A stretch of DNA of 64,000 bases. Source: Sugiyamaella lignohabitans (lineage: Eukaryota > Ascomycota > Dipodascomycetes > Dipodascales > Trichomonascaceae). The position numbers were made by a program, and so were the translations under genes. The notes beneath the pieces are model-generated. The model ran no database searches and had not been told where the DNA came from. It saw nothing but the letters and a program-made list of their open reading frames with translations. Of this stretch, positions 21,209 through 32,685 are shown in pieces (position 1 is the first letter of the stretch; each line of letters starts with the position of its first letter). The stretch covers positions 4,712,001-4,776,000 of the forward strand of contig NC_031672.1 in the NCBI RefSeq assembly GCF_001640025.1. The letters are read 5' to 3'.

Positions 21209-22143
21209 ACCAGCGAGGGTTACCTTCTGAACTCGGTTGCAGATGGCATTAGCCCGTTGGCAGGAGATTGTAGCTTTTAGCGAGGGTAATGGGAGAATTG
21301 ACAGTTCACATGTGGAGAGCTGAAGCCCGATAAAGAGTTGCAGCAATTACCGTGTCGCGCGTCAACGTCGCGTAAATCCCCCACATTTGACAGGAGATCA
21401 CGGAGAGGAGCTCTGAACGATGAATGGTGAACCAAGCAGCAAATCAGACAAGAGTTAAAAAAAAAAGTCAATTGATAAAGCGAAGAACTGGCAATTGACA
21501 GACCAAAAGTCAAATTCTCAGGCGGGAAAGCGGTAGCAGAAGCTTTTCAGGGAGTGGGAATTGGCTTCCGACGCGGCACTGAAATTAGATGCAGGTTAGG
21601 GCTGTGGACGATGTATCTCCTGGGTCAGCGTGTTCACAGGTGTATCCGACGAAATTAGCACCAAGCAGCAACACCACTGGCAGCAGCAGCGACAACAGAT
21701 TTTTGGATTTGATCTGTTCTTTACTAATTGATCTGTTATTGAAGAGCCGGACTCGAACTGTTGAGTGCCAGTAGTACCAGACGGTGTTTCTTTGTTCAGT
21801 GTTTTGCAGCAGGGGTTGAAATTGGCCAAAGAGAACGTAAGTCGAGGGGTGTCCTTGACATGGACAGAGGATTTTGACTGGTTTTTGAAGTTGGATCAGC
21901 ATTCATCCACATTACGAATCAGTAGTGTTTTATACGGGGTCATAAATCTTGATATTTGATCAATTGGCTTGAATATTTCTTTTAAGACGGATCTATAATT
22001 GCACGATGCTGGGCTGATTGATGGCCCACTCTTCCGAACAACAGGGGGTTAGGACTTGGTTTTTGGATGAAGAATTCATAAACCATTGGTTATTTGAATC
22101 AGCCAGTGGTCAACTGATTGAGTAGCTATTGTACCCACAAATT

Positions 22144-22200
22144 CGACTCGAGCGGAGAGATAGGAGCCAGGGGGTTGAGGCAAGCGCCAGCCACTGGAGG
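22144..22200 (-). repeat. double-hairpin GC repeat, degenerate copy 4
   Basis: CGACTCGAGCGGAGAGATAG matches the outer part of copies 2 and 8; the first hairpin is decayed (GGCAAGCGCCAGCC) before CACTGGAGG. Reverse orientation. Confidence 0.55.
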
Positions 22201-22446
22201 CAAGACTGGTCGGTTGATTCTTGAAAGCCAATGAGAGAAGTATACGATTAAGGAGTTCTAACAAAAGAGCAGCATTTATTTGGTTCTGAATTTATCTTTT
22301 TTGGGTTATAGATTAATTTTTCCTTTTTTTTTTTTGATTTCGAATGGGTTTCTATTTTTGTGAACAGTTCAATTCCCAATTATAGGTTTGAGAGCGAATC
22401 TACTAACGGCGTAGATACTAGTGGAACCTGGTGTGGTTGATTCGTC

Positions 22447-25400
22447 ATGCCGTCGATTTCCTTACGTCGAAAGAAGGTTCAAGCGGAGGGGCCTCAGTCA
22501 GCTGGACCGGTGCCAGCGTCAGGTGCTGGGTACCACTATGAGATGCTCCCCCCGGCCTCTTCACCAGCACCAGATAGAGCTGGTGGTAGTTTTGATCCAG
22601 GAACAGATTCCGGGACTACAGACTCGCAAACTAGTGGTTTGACAGAACCCGCTGCTAGCGAGGGTGCGATGGCATTCAATGAAAGGCCTGATAGCAGTGG
22701 CGGCGGCCGAGGAGACCGTCGTACTACCCGAATGGCGTCGTCATCATCGTTTTCATCATCATCCAGTACTAGTGGAGTCCATCATAAACTAGCATCAGTA
22801 TTCTCATCATCATCTTCAACTTCGTCATCGTCGAAATCGAGTAGAAAATCGTTTCTAAAGAGGAATTCCAGCTCATTGCTGCGAGCGGGTTCATCTAGCA
22901 CCAGCGGTAAATCAGGGTTTAGAAGAAGAGATTTGAAAGCTTCTTTAGGAATTAATGGCAAGAAAGAAGACCCATCGTCACAGCCACAATCACAATTAGA
23001 TATAGAAAGAGCTGATGTCAACCGTCAACAACAGGAACAGCAGCAGCAGGCCACTTTCCTGATCCCGAACTCGACCGGAAGTACAGGCACCAGTCCAAAC
23101 TCTTATAACAATACTTTGTCTCAGACATCACTCAGTCGACCTGGAAGTTCACCCAATTTTGGGTCTACACCTGGAGCTTCGTCTTCGGTGGTGTCGCTTC
23201 TATCAAGAGTACGGCAATCGTTTGAGGATTTGAGAGATGTCACTGGGATGGTCATGGGTTCAAACAACAACAATGGTAGCAGTCATAATGTCAATTCAGG
23301 GGTTAGCTCGGCTCCGTTGACGTCCATGACACGATCTCGAGCTAGCACTTTCCAATCAGTTCGTTCAACAGATACCAGTACCACCGGTGTAAGATCACCT
23401 CCATTACTGCCTCTGAGTACCCTTCAGTCTCCTACTTTTCCGAGTAGTGAACTCCACGGTACCCAGCAGCAGTCATCTCCACATTCTAGAACCTCGTCGA
23501 TTGTTATTTTGTCTCCAAGATTATCTGCAGCAGGGGTTTCTCCTATCAGTCCTGTTGAGGCTAATAGGAGCTCTAGTCGGAGTAGCAGCAGAATAAACAG
23601 CCCTCTTGCATCTGCAACTACATCCGATCTGATGATCCCAGCCATTACACTTGAAAATCCAGAGCATCCTACCACTTCATCGTCACCCCGTGAACATCAA
23701 CAGCTTGAAGATTTACCCGAAAATGCTATCCAAAAAGTGACATTTAACAGTCTTTATTCGAAAAGCATTCCAGACCTGAGTTCTACGTCCACTCTTCAGC
23801 CAGGACCAAGGGCTATGGTATCTGTATCTGGCGAACCAAGCAATAACAACTCAATCCAACATGCATCAAAACCTTCAAATTCCTCTGACAAATCACGCTC
23901 GTATTCAGGCTTTGGAGCGCCGAACCTTGGAGCCCCACCATCGTTTAAAGAAAGGTTGAGGCGCAAGACCTTTTCGATGATCTTCCCTGATAACGACCTC
24001 CCCTTTGGCAGCGCCAGTCCAACCGATTCGTCGGTTGCTCAAACATCAACATCGTTAACACCAACCACAGCATCAACTTCAAGTTCAAGGACTGGCTGGA
24101 GTAATAACGCTAGCATGGCACCACCTCCACATACTCCTGTGTCGTCAACTTATACATCGGACTCACCACCGTGGCAAGCTGGAGTCTTATCGAGTACTGA
24201 TTCAGGCGAGACTATAGATTTTGCATCCTTATCTACTAGTACCAATTCCGAAACGCCTTCAGGAGATACTACTCTTAAACCAAAGCGAGTTCCATTGATG
24301 AGATCGCTTTCAAGTCAAGAGGTTATCGACAATAGCCAGAATCAAAATTCGCCAACTAGCAGTGACTCTGGTTTAGCCACAGTTGTTGATAGCGAATTTT
24401 CACCTAAAAGTCGTCCCAGAAGTAAGACAGTTGGATCTGTCTCTAATGAGTACAAGGCCATGTCGGCTAGTAGTCACGGGTCTTCCAATACAAGCAGCTT
24501 TCTTCCCCGTCCTTCGTTTGGCTCACTTTTAACCGGAAAATTAAGATCCGAGAGTGAGTCGAGTATTCCATTTAACAAAAAGTCATCTCCTAGCCCACGT
24601 CCATCTTTTTCATTTAGCACAGCTGCTGAAGAACGTCTGCCTGAGCGTCATATTGTGGACAACGAGCTTGAATCTCCAGAGGTATATCTGGTACGGTTGA
24701 AAGAAACCACTACACTTGGTACATCATTAGTGGCGGTGCTCTCCCAATCCGATCAACCGTTTCATCGAGAAGTTTTACAGTTGTGCATTGACAACGAATC
24801 ATTTGCTGGCGAGCCTCTTGATATGGCACTCCGCAAGTTCCTGATGCATTTTCGTTTGCCAAAAGAAACACAGCAAATCGATAGAGTACTTGAAGCGTTT
24901 GCCACGACCTATCACAAAAACAATCCCGATGTTTACGTCGATCGCGAAACAACTTATTTTGTGGTATTCTCGCTTGTCATCCTACATACAGACTTTTTCA
25001 ACAAGAATAATCGACACAAGATGGCCAAGAATGAATACGTCAACAACACACGCTCTGACGATGTCCCAGACGTAGTTCTAGAGGTAAGTGTCACATGCGT
25101 CCCATTGTTGGGCAAAGATGCTTTACTACTCCCAAAACAATACTAACTTGCATTCTAGTGTTTTTACGATAACATCACATACACTCCATTTATTCACACT
25201 GACGAAGAGGTGTCTCTTTCTACAAGATCTTGGAGCAGACGAAATGCCTCATTCAGGAACGCGAAAGATCTTGTGGATCCATACACACTGATGTTGGATA
25301 ACCGACTCAACAGCTTGAGACCCAAATTCTTGGAGCAACTGGATCTGAGCGACAAGTATGGATTTGTGAGACTCGGCACAAAAGAGGAGTTTCTCGATTT

Positions 25401-27210
25401 GCGTCATCAGTTTGTGCATGGTTCGTATATTCAGCTTGTATCTGAACGGTCTAGACCCGAAGCATTCATTGACAGGTCAGCACCTGAGGAGTTTGTACTG
25501 ACTGACCCTGGTATTGTTGACATAAAAACTGTCAAAGTGGGTATTATCTACCGCCTGGAAGAATCATCCAAACTTGGACTTTATTCGACAAAAGTATGGA
25601 AAGAGTGGGGTGCTATTCTCACGGCCTCGCAGCTCTATCTATTCAAGGATGTTGGGTGGATCAAGTCAGTTTTGATCAAGCAAGAAACAGCCTCTCAAAC
25701 GTCAGCTGTTGATTCGCACACGTTGGGAACCAGCATTATCAGAGTTCCAATCGATGGGTTTCACCCTAGCGTTGTAGTGTCAACCAAAAACATGGTGGCT
25801 TTAACTAGCTACCTCTCTGATCGTCAAAAGCATTCATTCTTTGTTGGATCTGGATCTTCTGCAGAGACGAAAGACTGGTTTGCAGCTGAATCCAAATCTG
25901 AAATGAATGACTGGATTTTGAAGATCAACTATGCATCGTCCTTTAACACATATCACATTGGCATCCACGGGATCAGTAACTCTCACACTGATTTGAAGCA
26001 CCGACGACACCAGAGTCAGCCATCGGGTTCATCTTTGACAGAACTAGCTAACGTAACCAGTAACGGAAGATCATCTGCAGATGTGAATGATGAAAAAACC
26101 TTCACTACTGATACAATAGATGAAGCTACTGCTGTTAGGGCAGATGATGATGCTTCTTTGGAAGTTTTCGCTTCTCAAAAACATCGCGAACGAGTGATTG
26201 CTGTTAAACGCAAAATCAGTAAAATTGTCAAAGTTCTCGCCGAAAAGGAAAAAGAGCTTGAAGCAGATGTTAGAACCGGCCGTCATTTGAAACTACTGGC
26301 TCCTATTCAACCTAGAACTAGGGAATCGGTAACGGCAGCAGCTAGACTATTGATCAAACGACTGGACACTAGTCTTATCAATAGAAAGAGACTACAATGT
26401 TACCATAGTTTGTTTGAACTGGAGCTTCAAGTTGAAACTGACTTCTGCATGGAACTGGGAATTGACATTGATGAGCTAGATAACGACAATGGTGAAGAAG
26501 TTGACGATGTAAACTTAGAAGCAGGCACAGAAGACAAGATTGAAAGTCCTTCAGAGTCCGATAAGTCTGGTCCTGAGGAAGAGTCAACCGACAATGCTGA
26601 CGAGTCCAGATCAGAGCCTGAACAGGCAGAGTTGGGTCCTGTTGTTGAGGACGGAGAAGGTACTACGGGCGACAATAAAGATGTCAGCAAGTCAACCGAG
26701 GAGCTTCCAACCGTCGAATTACTACCACCTACTAGCACTAGTACTGATGGTCAAGCCAGACGTAGCTCTGACTCGTCATTTATATTTCAGACAGTGTCGG
26801 CAGATAACGACAGTATTAGTGACAGCCTTGAAATCATTTCCACCATTAAGAAAAGTACTGATTCTACGAGTTCAGTTGACAAGCTCAAGGATAAATTGAC
26901 CATTCCCAAAAGATCTAGAAGTTCTTCACCAAGACGGGAGGACAAAAACAACAACAACAGTGAGGCACCACCGGCTAAAGAGAGCGGTAATCAGCGTAGC
27001 GTGTCGTTGATTCGTAAGACAAATGATTTCACACTTCTGGGTAAGAAATTCTCAGTCGTAGAAGTAAACCCCGAATTTGCTGCAACTCCGAACCACAATA
27101 GAACCACTTCTCAGAGTGTAAATTACGAACGCAGCAGTTCAGTAGGCACCTCCATCAATGAGCTGGAGCCATCGCCTTCTCTTCATTCAGCGCTATCGTC
27201 TCTTTCTTGA
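22447..27210 (+). CDS. SYT1: Arf guanine-nucleotide exchange factor, Sec7-PH protein (Syt1-like)
   Basis: Exons 22447-25083 (879 codons) and 25159-27210 (683 residues plus stop) give 1562 residues. The 75-nt intron has donor GTAAGT and TACTAACTTGCATTCTAG at its end. The first ~740 residues are Ser/Thr-rich and disordered. A Sec7 domain spans the splice junction (about 741-890): SFAGEPLDMALRKFLMHFRL, then the catalytic glutamic finger in RLPKETQQIDRVLEAFA, and SLVILHTDFFNKNNRHKM. A PH domain follows at about 1003-1146 (GAILTASQLYLFKD ... MNDWILKINYAS), then an acidic tail. Sec7 domains load GTP onto Arf/Arl GTPases. Yeast Syt1 has this layout and acts on Arl1 at the Golgi; the yeast protein is shorter (about 1226). 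Yel1-type GEFs are an alternative. Confidence 0.82.
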
Positions 27211-27304
27211 GACACTGAAGAAGTCTATCCATTTATTTATGTATTTGCATTATTTCATTAACGACCTTTTTATGATTATTCAATTTTCTCGACCAGGGGG
27301 TCTG

Positions 27305-27364
27305 CCTCCGTGGGCTGGAGCTCTGCCCCAGACCCTGGTTGCTCCTCTCGCTGCGCTGGAGTCG
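27305..27364 (+). repeat. double-hairpin GC repeat, copy 5
   Basis: CCTCCGTGGGCTGGAGCTCT opens the copy, followed by GCCCCAGACCC and CTCTCGCTGCGCTGGAGTCG. One stem mismatch relative to copy 1. Forms an inverted pair with copy 6. Confidence 0.8.
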
Positions 27365-27386
27365 TTTTGACAAGGGTCCGGACAAA

Positions 27387-27439
27387 CTCCTGCGAAGCAG
27401 GAGCTAGGGGGTCTGGAGCAGAGCCCCAGCCGCCGGAGG
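27387..27439 (-). repeat. double-hairpin GC repeat, copy 6
   Basis: Begins with the perfect hairpin CTCCTGCGAAGCAGGAG and ends CAGCCGCCGGAGG. The second hairpin uses a different stem sequence from copies 1, 2, 5 and 8 but keeps the pairing, the pattern expected if the fold matters. Confidence 0.8.
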
Positions 27440-27509
27440 TAACCCCATTTCTAGCGTCATCATTTCACAATACCATTGAATTATATACTGGGAGACATCT
27501 GTGGTTTAA

Positions 27510-28808
27510 TTACTCCCAGTCATCCTCTTCTTCCTCATCGTCTTTCTCGTCAATTGCCTTACTGGTGGATGCTGGTTTAGATTCGGTCGTTGACAAGTCT
27601 ACAGTAGAGTTGGTCTTAGAGACCAGATCATAGCTGCCATCTGTAGACGATCTGGTAGAGGTAGAATTGGAAACTGCGGCTGCAGGAGCTTTGGAGTTCT
27701 TGGGTTCTTTTCCTTTAGATACACCACCAATAGCTTCGCTGTCGTCCTCGTCTTCTTCGTCATCTTCCCAAGAAATATCCTTTTCATCACCAGCTTGTTC
27801 TGAGGCCTTTTGAACAAGGATCTTCCGTCTTAGTTCTTGGTCTTGAATCTGCTTTCTCATATAATAATACTTCGCCCAAAACTCGTTATAACTGACTTTT
27901 TCGGGCACCAAAGACTCCATAAGTGTTCGCAACGGCTTGTACTTATCTAGATCTTCAGCAATAATCTCAGTATGTGTGTCGATATTGAATTCTTTAGCAA
28001 AAGACTCGTAGTCGGGTTCGGTAGTGGTTGTTAGGAATGGCTGAGTAGATGTGTGTAGAGCATGTAATTGCGCGTCCAGTCGAGTGGAATAGATCTGGGT
28101 ACGAATAGCTTCGGGAACATCAAACAGAATTTCTGCAGGCGCATCTTCTCCGCTATCAGAATCGTCATCTCCTCGTAGGACTCCTGGTGCATCAACAGTA
28201 ACGGCATCTTTAAGAAATGATTTGACATCCTTACCAATTTTGCCTACGTAGGAACCAGCAGCATTTTCAATTTTCTCCAAATCTCTATCGAGAGTATCAA
28301 TGTAGATTTGAGCACGTTTAGTCAATTCAGAGAGCATGGTAGATGACGAGGGTTTACTATCTACTGGAGAAGCCGATGTAGGAGTCTTCTTGACTACTGT
28401 CTCCTGAGAAGAAGACAGATCAGATGCATCTCCACTACCAGTATTAGAACCAGGGTTCTGGGCATCCTGATTGGCAAGTAGACTTCCAACCTCCTTTCTA
28501 AAGGCATTGATATCCTTGGTAGTCTCCTTAAGAGCGTTTTCTCCTTGTTTCTTCACTGTCGCCCATAGTGAGCTCCAATTTGTATTTGTAGCAGCATTCG
28601 ATAGTCGAGTATAAGCATTCTCAATCCCAGTTTCAAGCTTGTCTGCTGCAATATCGATAGAAGACGACTGCTTGCGTTCATGGGTGTTTGATTGTTGAGT
28701 CTGATCTGAGACAGTTGTAGTAGAATCACCAGATGTGCCTTCAACATCACCAATAGCAGTACCAGGGGTATCAGCTGCAACCTGGAGCTTATCATAGACG
28801 AAATCCAT
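27510..28808 (-). CDS. DOS2: BSD-domain protein, Dos2-like
   Basis: A 432-residue acidic protein starting MDFVYDKLQVAAD. A BSD domain lies near residues 266-318, with the typical paired aromatic residues in VSYNEFWAKYYYMRKQI. The N-terminal half is Ser/Thr-rich; the C-terminus is a Glu/Asp run ending in DDWE. The match is to yeast Dos2 (YDR068W, shorter at about 310). The neighbouring divergent gene is an Oca6 homologue, exactly as for YDR067C-YDR068W in Saccharomyces, which supports both calls. Dos2's molecular role is poorly defined; an involvement in ubiquitin-linked stress responses has been proposed. Confidence 0.8.
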   Translation of the reverse strand: MDFVYDKLQVAADTPGTAIGDVEGTSGDSTTTVSDQTQQSNTHERKQSSSIDIAADKLETGIENAYTRLSNAATNTNWSSLWATVKKQGENALKETTKDINAFRKEVGSLLANQDAQNPGSNTGSGDASDLSSSQETVVKKTPTSASPVDSKPSSSTMLSELTKRAQIYIDTLDRDLEKIENAAGSYVGKIGKDVKSFLKDAVTVDAPGVLRGDDDSDSGEDAPAEILFDVPEAIRTQIYSTRLDAQLHALHTSTQPFLTTTTEPDYESFAKEFNIDTHTEIIAEDLDKYKPLRTLMESLVPEKVSYNEFWAKYYYMRKQIQDQELRRKILVQKASEQAGDEKDISWEDDEEDEDDSEAIGGVSKGKEPKNSKAPAAAVSNSTSTRSSTDGSYDLVSKTNSTVDLSTTESKPASTSKAIDEKDDEEEEDDWE

Positions 28809-29311
28809 GATAATCTGAATTTATCTAAGCACAAATGAGAGACACAGTCACGATAGATTTCTCTTGTTGGAAATTTTGTGTAGCGGATAGCAAATGCCAA
28901 ACACAGAAAGTAGAACGACTGTGGAGAAGGATGCTATCGATCGTCATGATATCAAGAGGTCACTAACAGCCGCGTTCATCTATCTATATAAATATATGTA
29001 TATACTCTGGTCGGGTATGCAAGTGAGTGTTCCACACTGAAACTTAATTATGTTCATGGTAGCGTCATCATTATTGTTATACATTAAAAATTGAGCGGCA
29101 AAGGAAATGGTCTATGAAACATAAGTGAAACGAGTTAGAGCTTCAAACTGCGGTGTAAAATAGCCTGAGATGAGTTGATACTAGCTGGACCCTGCATAGA
29201 TAGCCCTACAAGAACAATATCGTGCGGTTATGAGATGGAATATAGGCAGATAAATTATGTGTGATTAGAAACAGTGATTTATTCACTATCCACTGCATTG
29301 GTACATCTAAT
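28809..29311. promoter_or_regulatory. divergent DOS2-OCA6 promoter
   Basis: Serves both flanking genes. It holds a TATA-rich stretch near 28985-29005. No other element is recognised. Confidence 0.5.
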
Positions 29312-29986
29312 ATGACTACCTCCATCACAACTGTCAAAGAAAATGAAGGCTTGAGGGAAAAGAGGATAATTGCACCACTGCGGTTTGGTCTAGTTCAACC
29401 AAATTTATATCGTGGAAGCTACCCCCAACCTCATAGTGTCGAGTTTCTTAAACGGCTAGGTTTGAAGAGTATCGTTTCGTTGACACCAGAACCTTTGCAA
29501 ATCCCAGAAGTTATTCAATTTGCAAATGAAAATTCTATCAAGTTGATTCATATCGAATGTGGAGAGGCTAAGTCAAAGTCTAAAAAGAAAAGAGGTGTCC
29601 CGGTCCAACATGATGTAGCACAGCAAGCTGTCGAGCTCATGATCAACGCTGACGTAGCTCCAATGTATATACATTGTCTGAATGGATCTCAAGTTACTTG
29701 TCTGGTCATTGCATGTCTTCGTAAACTTAGTTTCTGGTCCATGGCATCCATTGCAGAGGAATTTTTACGATACTCTGAGCTAGAAGCTGCGGATGAGGGC
29801 TTTATAGAAAAGTTCCGGGCAGAGATTTCCGTGCCACCATCCACGGTTCCGTGGATGTGGAAGGGATTATCAAAAACAGGTGTTGTTCGTAATCATCCAA
29901 CTTTAAAGATCAGTGAAACCCCAAAAGAGCAAAAAGAGTACAAAGAAGCGAATGAAGCTCCAGAATCAAGTGAGCCAGTTCAATGA
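29312..29986 (+). CDS. OCA6: Oca6-like atypical tyrosine-phosphatase family protein
   Basis: A 224-residue protein from the first ATG (29312); the frame extends upstream only through a GTG. The length equals yeast Oca6 (about 224). Family blocks: PLRFGLVQPNLYRGSYPQP, LKRLGLKSIVSLTPEP, and the phosphatase loop MYIHCLNGSQVTCLV. The Siw14/Oca family has an HCX5R active site; here Cys122 is present but the position of the catalytic Arg (128) is Val, so phosphatase activity is doubtful. In yeast, OCA proteins form a complex linked to inositol pyrophosphate signalling and oxidant-induced arrest. It is divergent from DOS2, as in Saccharomyces. Confidence 0.85.
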   Translation: MTTSITTVKENEGLREKRIIAPLRFGLVQPNLYRGSYPQPHSVEFLKRLGLKSIVSLTPEPLQIPEVIQFANENSIKLIHIECGEAKSKSKKKRGVPVQHDVAQQAVELMINADVAPMYIHCLNGSQVTCLVIACLRKLSFWSMASIAEEFLRYSELEAADEGFIEKFRAEISVPPSTVPWMWKGLSKTGVVRNHPTLKISETPKEQKEYKEANEAPESSEPVQ

Positions 29987-30678
29987 GACTTGATTTAGAG
30001 AACGGGTCGAAATAGAGAAATTAAGACCTGGGGACGAAAGAGGGGCACTAAAAGATGAGTAGGAGAGCATACAATTAATAGGTTATGAAATGGAACATAT
30101 GGGTCGAGGATTGCTTGAAAGATATCGATCAAGTGCCAGATCATAGTCAAATGCAATCAATAGGTTATGAAACGGAACGGAACATATGGGTCGAGAATTG
30201 CTTGAAAGATCTCGATCAAGTGCCAGATCATAGTCAAAAAATTAATAGTTTAAGCAATTGCAAATCAACCTCTGGAGCTTTCTCAACTTCCACAACCTCT
30301 GTCTGGGTGCATTGTCACTTATATTATTGACTATGCATTTGATCTTTCTGTTATTAAAAGGTACATTAGACTTGTCAGGAATGACTGTCCAATCCAGTAA
30401 ATACAGTTTGCTTGTCCAGGTTTGGGCAGGAACAACTGCCATCTGACTATTAGCCGACATCGTTTTATCGCTTTTATTATAAGTTTTGGCCCTATTTACC
30501 GAAAACTAGAGTTGAAACTTACTTGGCTTGCACTTGGTTAGCACTTGGTTAGCACTTGGTCAACACACTTGAATTTTGGTGCTAGCGGGTTTATGGTCCT
30601 CTATTGTGTGTATTATTACATATTATGCCTAACTTTTATAAATCATACATCATTAGTGCGTGCGGTGTTTGTAACACC
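29987..30678. other. OCA6-GUT2 convergent intergenic region with tandem repeats
   Basis: Holds a 74-79 bp unit repeated twice in tandem (30077-30150 and 30159-30237) and three copies of an 11-mer GCACTTGGTTA (30530-30562). An 81-codon frame crosses the larger repeat but starts from no conserved context. No gene is called. Confidence 0.55.
30077..30237 (+). repeat. tandem duplication, two ~75-bp units
   Basis: Both units run from AATAGGTTATGAAA through ATATGGGTCGAG.ATTGCTTG to CCAGATCATAGTCAA. They differ by a small insertion and a few substitutions, so the duplication is fairly young. Confidence 0.85.
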
Positions 30679-32685
30679 CTAGTTCTTGTCTGACTCCTGT
30701 CTTAATCCCATACCCTTCAAGAACTCGACGCTTTGTTCATATTCTTGATCTTTTCTAGTCTTGGACCAATTAAGTTCCTTGGCCATGACATCGATGACTG
30801 ATGGAAGGGCTTCAAAGGCAGCAGTCGAGTTCAAAAATGCTAATCTAGTTCTTCTGGCCAGGAAATCAACAGCGGTTGTAGCGTACTCATATCTCATAGC
30901 GTACAAAAGTTCACCATCAATAAATGGATAAGAGGGAACAATGCGCTTGCCGCGAGGATGGTTAGGACTGGAGCTGGGAGTACACAGCTCAGCAACAGTA
31001 AATGCTCTAGTTCCGTAGTTTTCAGAAAGGTGTTGAGCAACTTCTGGTTCTAAGTTATACTTTTGGATCAAGTCAATGTAACGAAGAGGAGTCCAGCCTT
31101 CACCACCGACGAGTTTGACTTTCTCGGTTTGACTAGTGGCAGTGACTGGACTAAGATTGAATTGTTCAATGCATGTGTCAACAGTCTCTTGAGCCATCTG
31201 TCTAAAGGTTGTCCATTTACCACCAGCAATAGTCACCAAGCCAGAATCAGATAAAGTGACAAGATGGTTTCTCACTACACCCTGAGTACCTTCACCCATC
31301 TTGGCAGGATCCATCACAAGAGGACGAACACCAGACCAAGCGGCCTGAACATCGTCTCTTCGAACATCGATCTTACCATCAATATAATGCTTGACTTCCT
31401 TGAGAACAAAGTTGATATCTTTCTCTGAAGGAATGGGATTACGTTCGACTTCACAAGGAGCATCAGTAGTACCAGCAATGGTAGAGCCTTGCCAAGGAAG
31501 GAAGAAAATAACTCTACCATCTGAAGTAGCAGGATCAAGAAGACCCATATTCTTGGGGGAGTACCAACCGGGCAATACGATGTGAATACCAGAAGAAGGA
31601 ACGACGATCTCGGGAACTTTTTGGTTGTCGAATTTACGGATGGTGTCACTGAAAGGACCAGTAGCATTAACTACAGACTTTCCAGAAACAGAAAAGGTCT
31701 CAGGAGTCTCTGAAGCCAAATCACGAGCCTCAATACCAATGAGTTTACCATTGGCATCCTTCTTCAAACCAGTAACTTCAACGTGGTTAATGACATCAGC
31801 ACCGAGCTCTTGAGCAGTCAAGGCCACAGACACATTTGTTCTTGAATCATTATGAGATCCATCGTAATAAACTACAGCGCCCTTCAATTTATCATCATTC
31901 AACATGGGGAAAACTTCTAAAGCTTTACCTCTGGTCAAAACGTATGAAGACTCGAGATTACGTTTTCCTGCAAGTAAATCGTAACATTTGACACCTACCC
32001 AGTAGTAAGGCATCTGCCACCATTTATAAAGAGGAATCATGATTGGCAAAGGAAAAGAAAGATGGGGAGCCATGTCCAGGAACACCTTACGCTCGTGAAG
32101 AGCTTCTTTCACAAGTTTGTATTGCTCGTAATCAGCGTGCCAAACAGCCTTTTCGAGGTAACGGACACCACCATGGATAAGTTTAGTTGATCTTGATGAA
32201 GTACATGAAGCATAATCATCTCTTTCAACAAGGGCTACCTTGAGACCTCTAGTAATGGCATCAAGAGCAACACCAGCACCGGTTGCACCTCCACCAATAA
32301 TAATAATGTCGTAGTTCTCAGTATTTTTAAGAGATTTCAAGATCTCGTCTCTAGATCTAGGAACCGATTGAGGGGCAGGAACAAATGGTTTGTATGCTCC
32401 ATCATCGTGGTCCTCGTTTCTCGTAGAATCCTCGTCGGCGAACAGAAAGTAGAAAATAGAAGCACCCAAAGTAACCGAAGAAGCAGTAAGAGCTGCTAAT
32501 TGAAAAATATTAGATCCAGCATTTTCAGCAGTGTTGGAACCAGAATTTGAACTGTTTCTGCTAGACTTGGTACTAGAAAAAGAACGAGATCCAATGCCAC
32601 GATTGAGAGTCCTGACAGCACCAGACCTAAAAGCAGATCTGGAAACCAATCTTACACCTGTTTTCAAGGCAATCGTGCTAGACAT
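30679..32685 (-). CDS. GUT2: mitochondrial FAD-dependent glycerol-3-phosphate dehydrogenase
   Basis: A 668-residue protein (yeast Gut2 is about 649). The N-terminus is basic and Ser/Arg-rich, a typical matrix-type presequence, followed by a hydrophobic segment at 60-83 (FQLAALTASSVTLGASIFYF) that should anchor it in the inner membrane. The FAD-binding motif IIIIGGGATGAG lies near 128, followed by VALVERDDYASCTSSRSTKL and HGGVRYLEKA, all characteristic of the GlpD/GUT2 family. It oxidises glycerol-3-phosphate to dihydroxyacetone phosphate and passes electrons to ubiquinone, serving glycerol use and the G3P shuttle. Start at the first ATG. Confidence 0.95.
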   Translation of the reverse strand: MSSTIALKTGVRLVSRSAFRSGAVRTLNRGIGSRSFSSTKSSRNSSNSGSNTAENAGSNIFQLAALTASSVTLGASIFYFLFADEDSTRNEDHDDGAYKPFVPAPQSVPRSRDEILKSLKNTENYDIIIIGGGATGAGVALDAITRGLKVALVERDDYASCTSSRSTKLIHGGVRYLEKAVWHADYEQYKLVKEALHERKVFLDMAPHLSFPLPIMIPLYKWWQMPYYWVGVKCYDLLAGKRNLESSYVLTRGKALEVFPMLNDDKLKGAVVYYDGSHNDSRTNVSVALTAQELGADVINHVEVTGLKKDANGKLIGIEARDLASETPETFSVSGKSVVNATGPFSDTIRKFDNQKVPEIVVPSSGIHIVLPGWYSPKNMGLLDPATSDGRVIFFLPWQGSTIAGTTDAPCEVERNPIPSEKDINFVLKEVKHYIDGKIDVRRDDVQAAWSGVRPLVMDPAKMGEGTQGVVRNHLVTLSDSGLVTIAGGKWTTFRQMAQETVDTCIEQFNLSPVTATSQTEKVKLVGGEGWTPLRYIDLIQKYNLEPEVAQHLSENYGTRAFTVAELCTPSSSPNHPRGKRIVPSYPFIDGELLYAMRYEYATTAVDFLARRTRLAFLNSTAAFEALPSVIDVMAKELNWSKTRKDQEYEQSVEFLKGMGLRQESDKN

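Larger units (their letters stand above)
20965..22446. other. intergenic region, STH1 terminator to SYT1 promoter
   Basis: Contains two degenerate copies of the double-hairpin repeat (21156-21208 and 22144-22200), a T-rich tract near 22310-22335, and a CG-dense patch near 21350-21375. The short frames show no coding signature. The long span before SYT1 suggests a large promoter or a long leader. Confidence 0.45.
27211..27509. terminator. shared 3' region of SYT1 and DOS2 with inverted hairpin repeats
   Basis: The two genes converge here. The gap is largely filled by two double-hairpin repeats in opposite orientation (27305-27364 and 27387-27439). Transcripts from either side would carry strong stem-loops near their 3' ends. 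A termination role is inferred from position. Confidence 0.45.
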
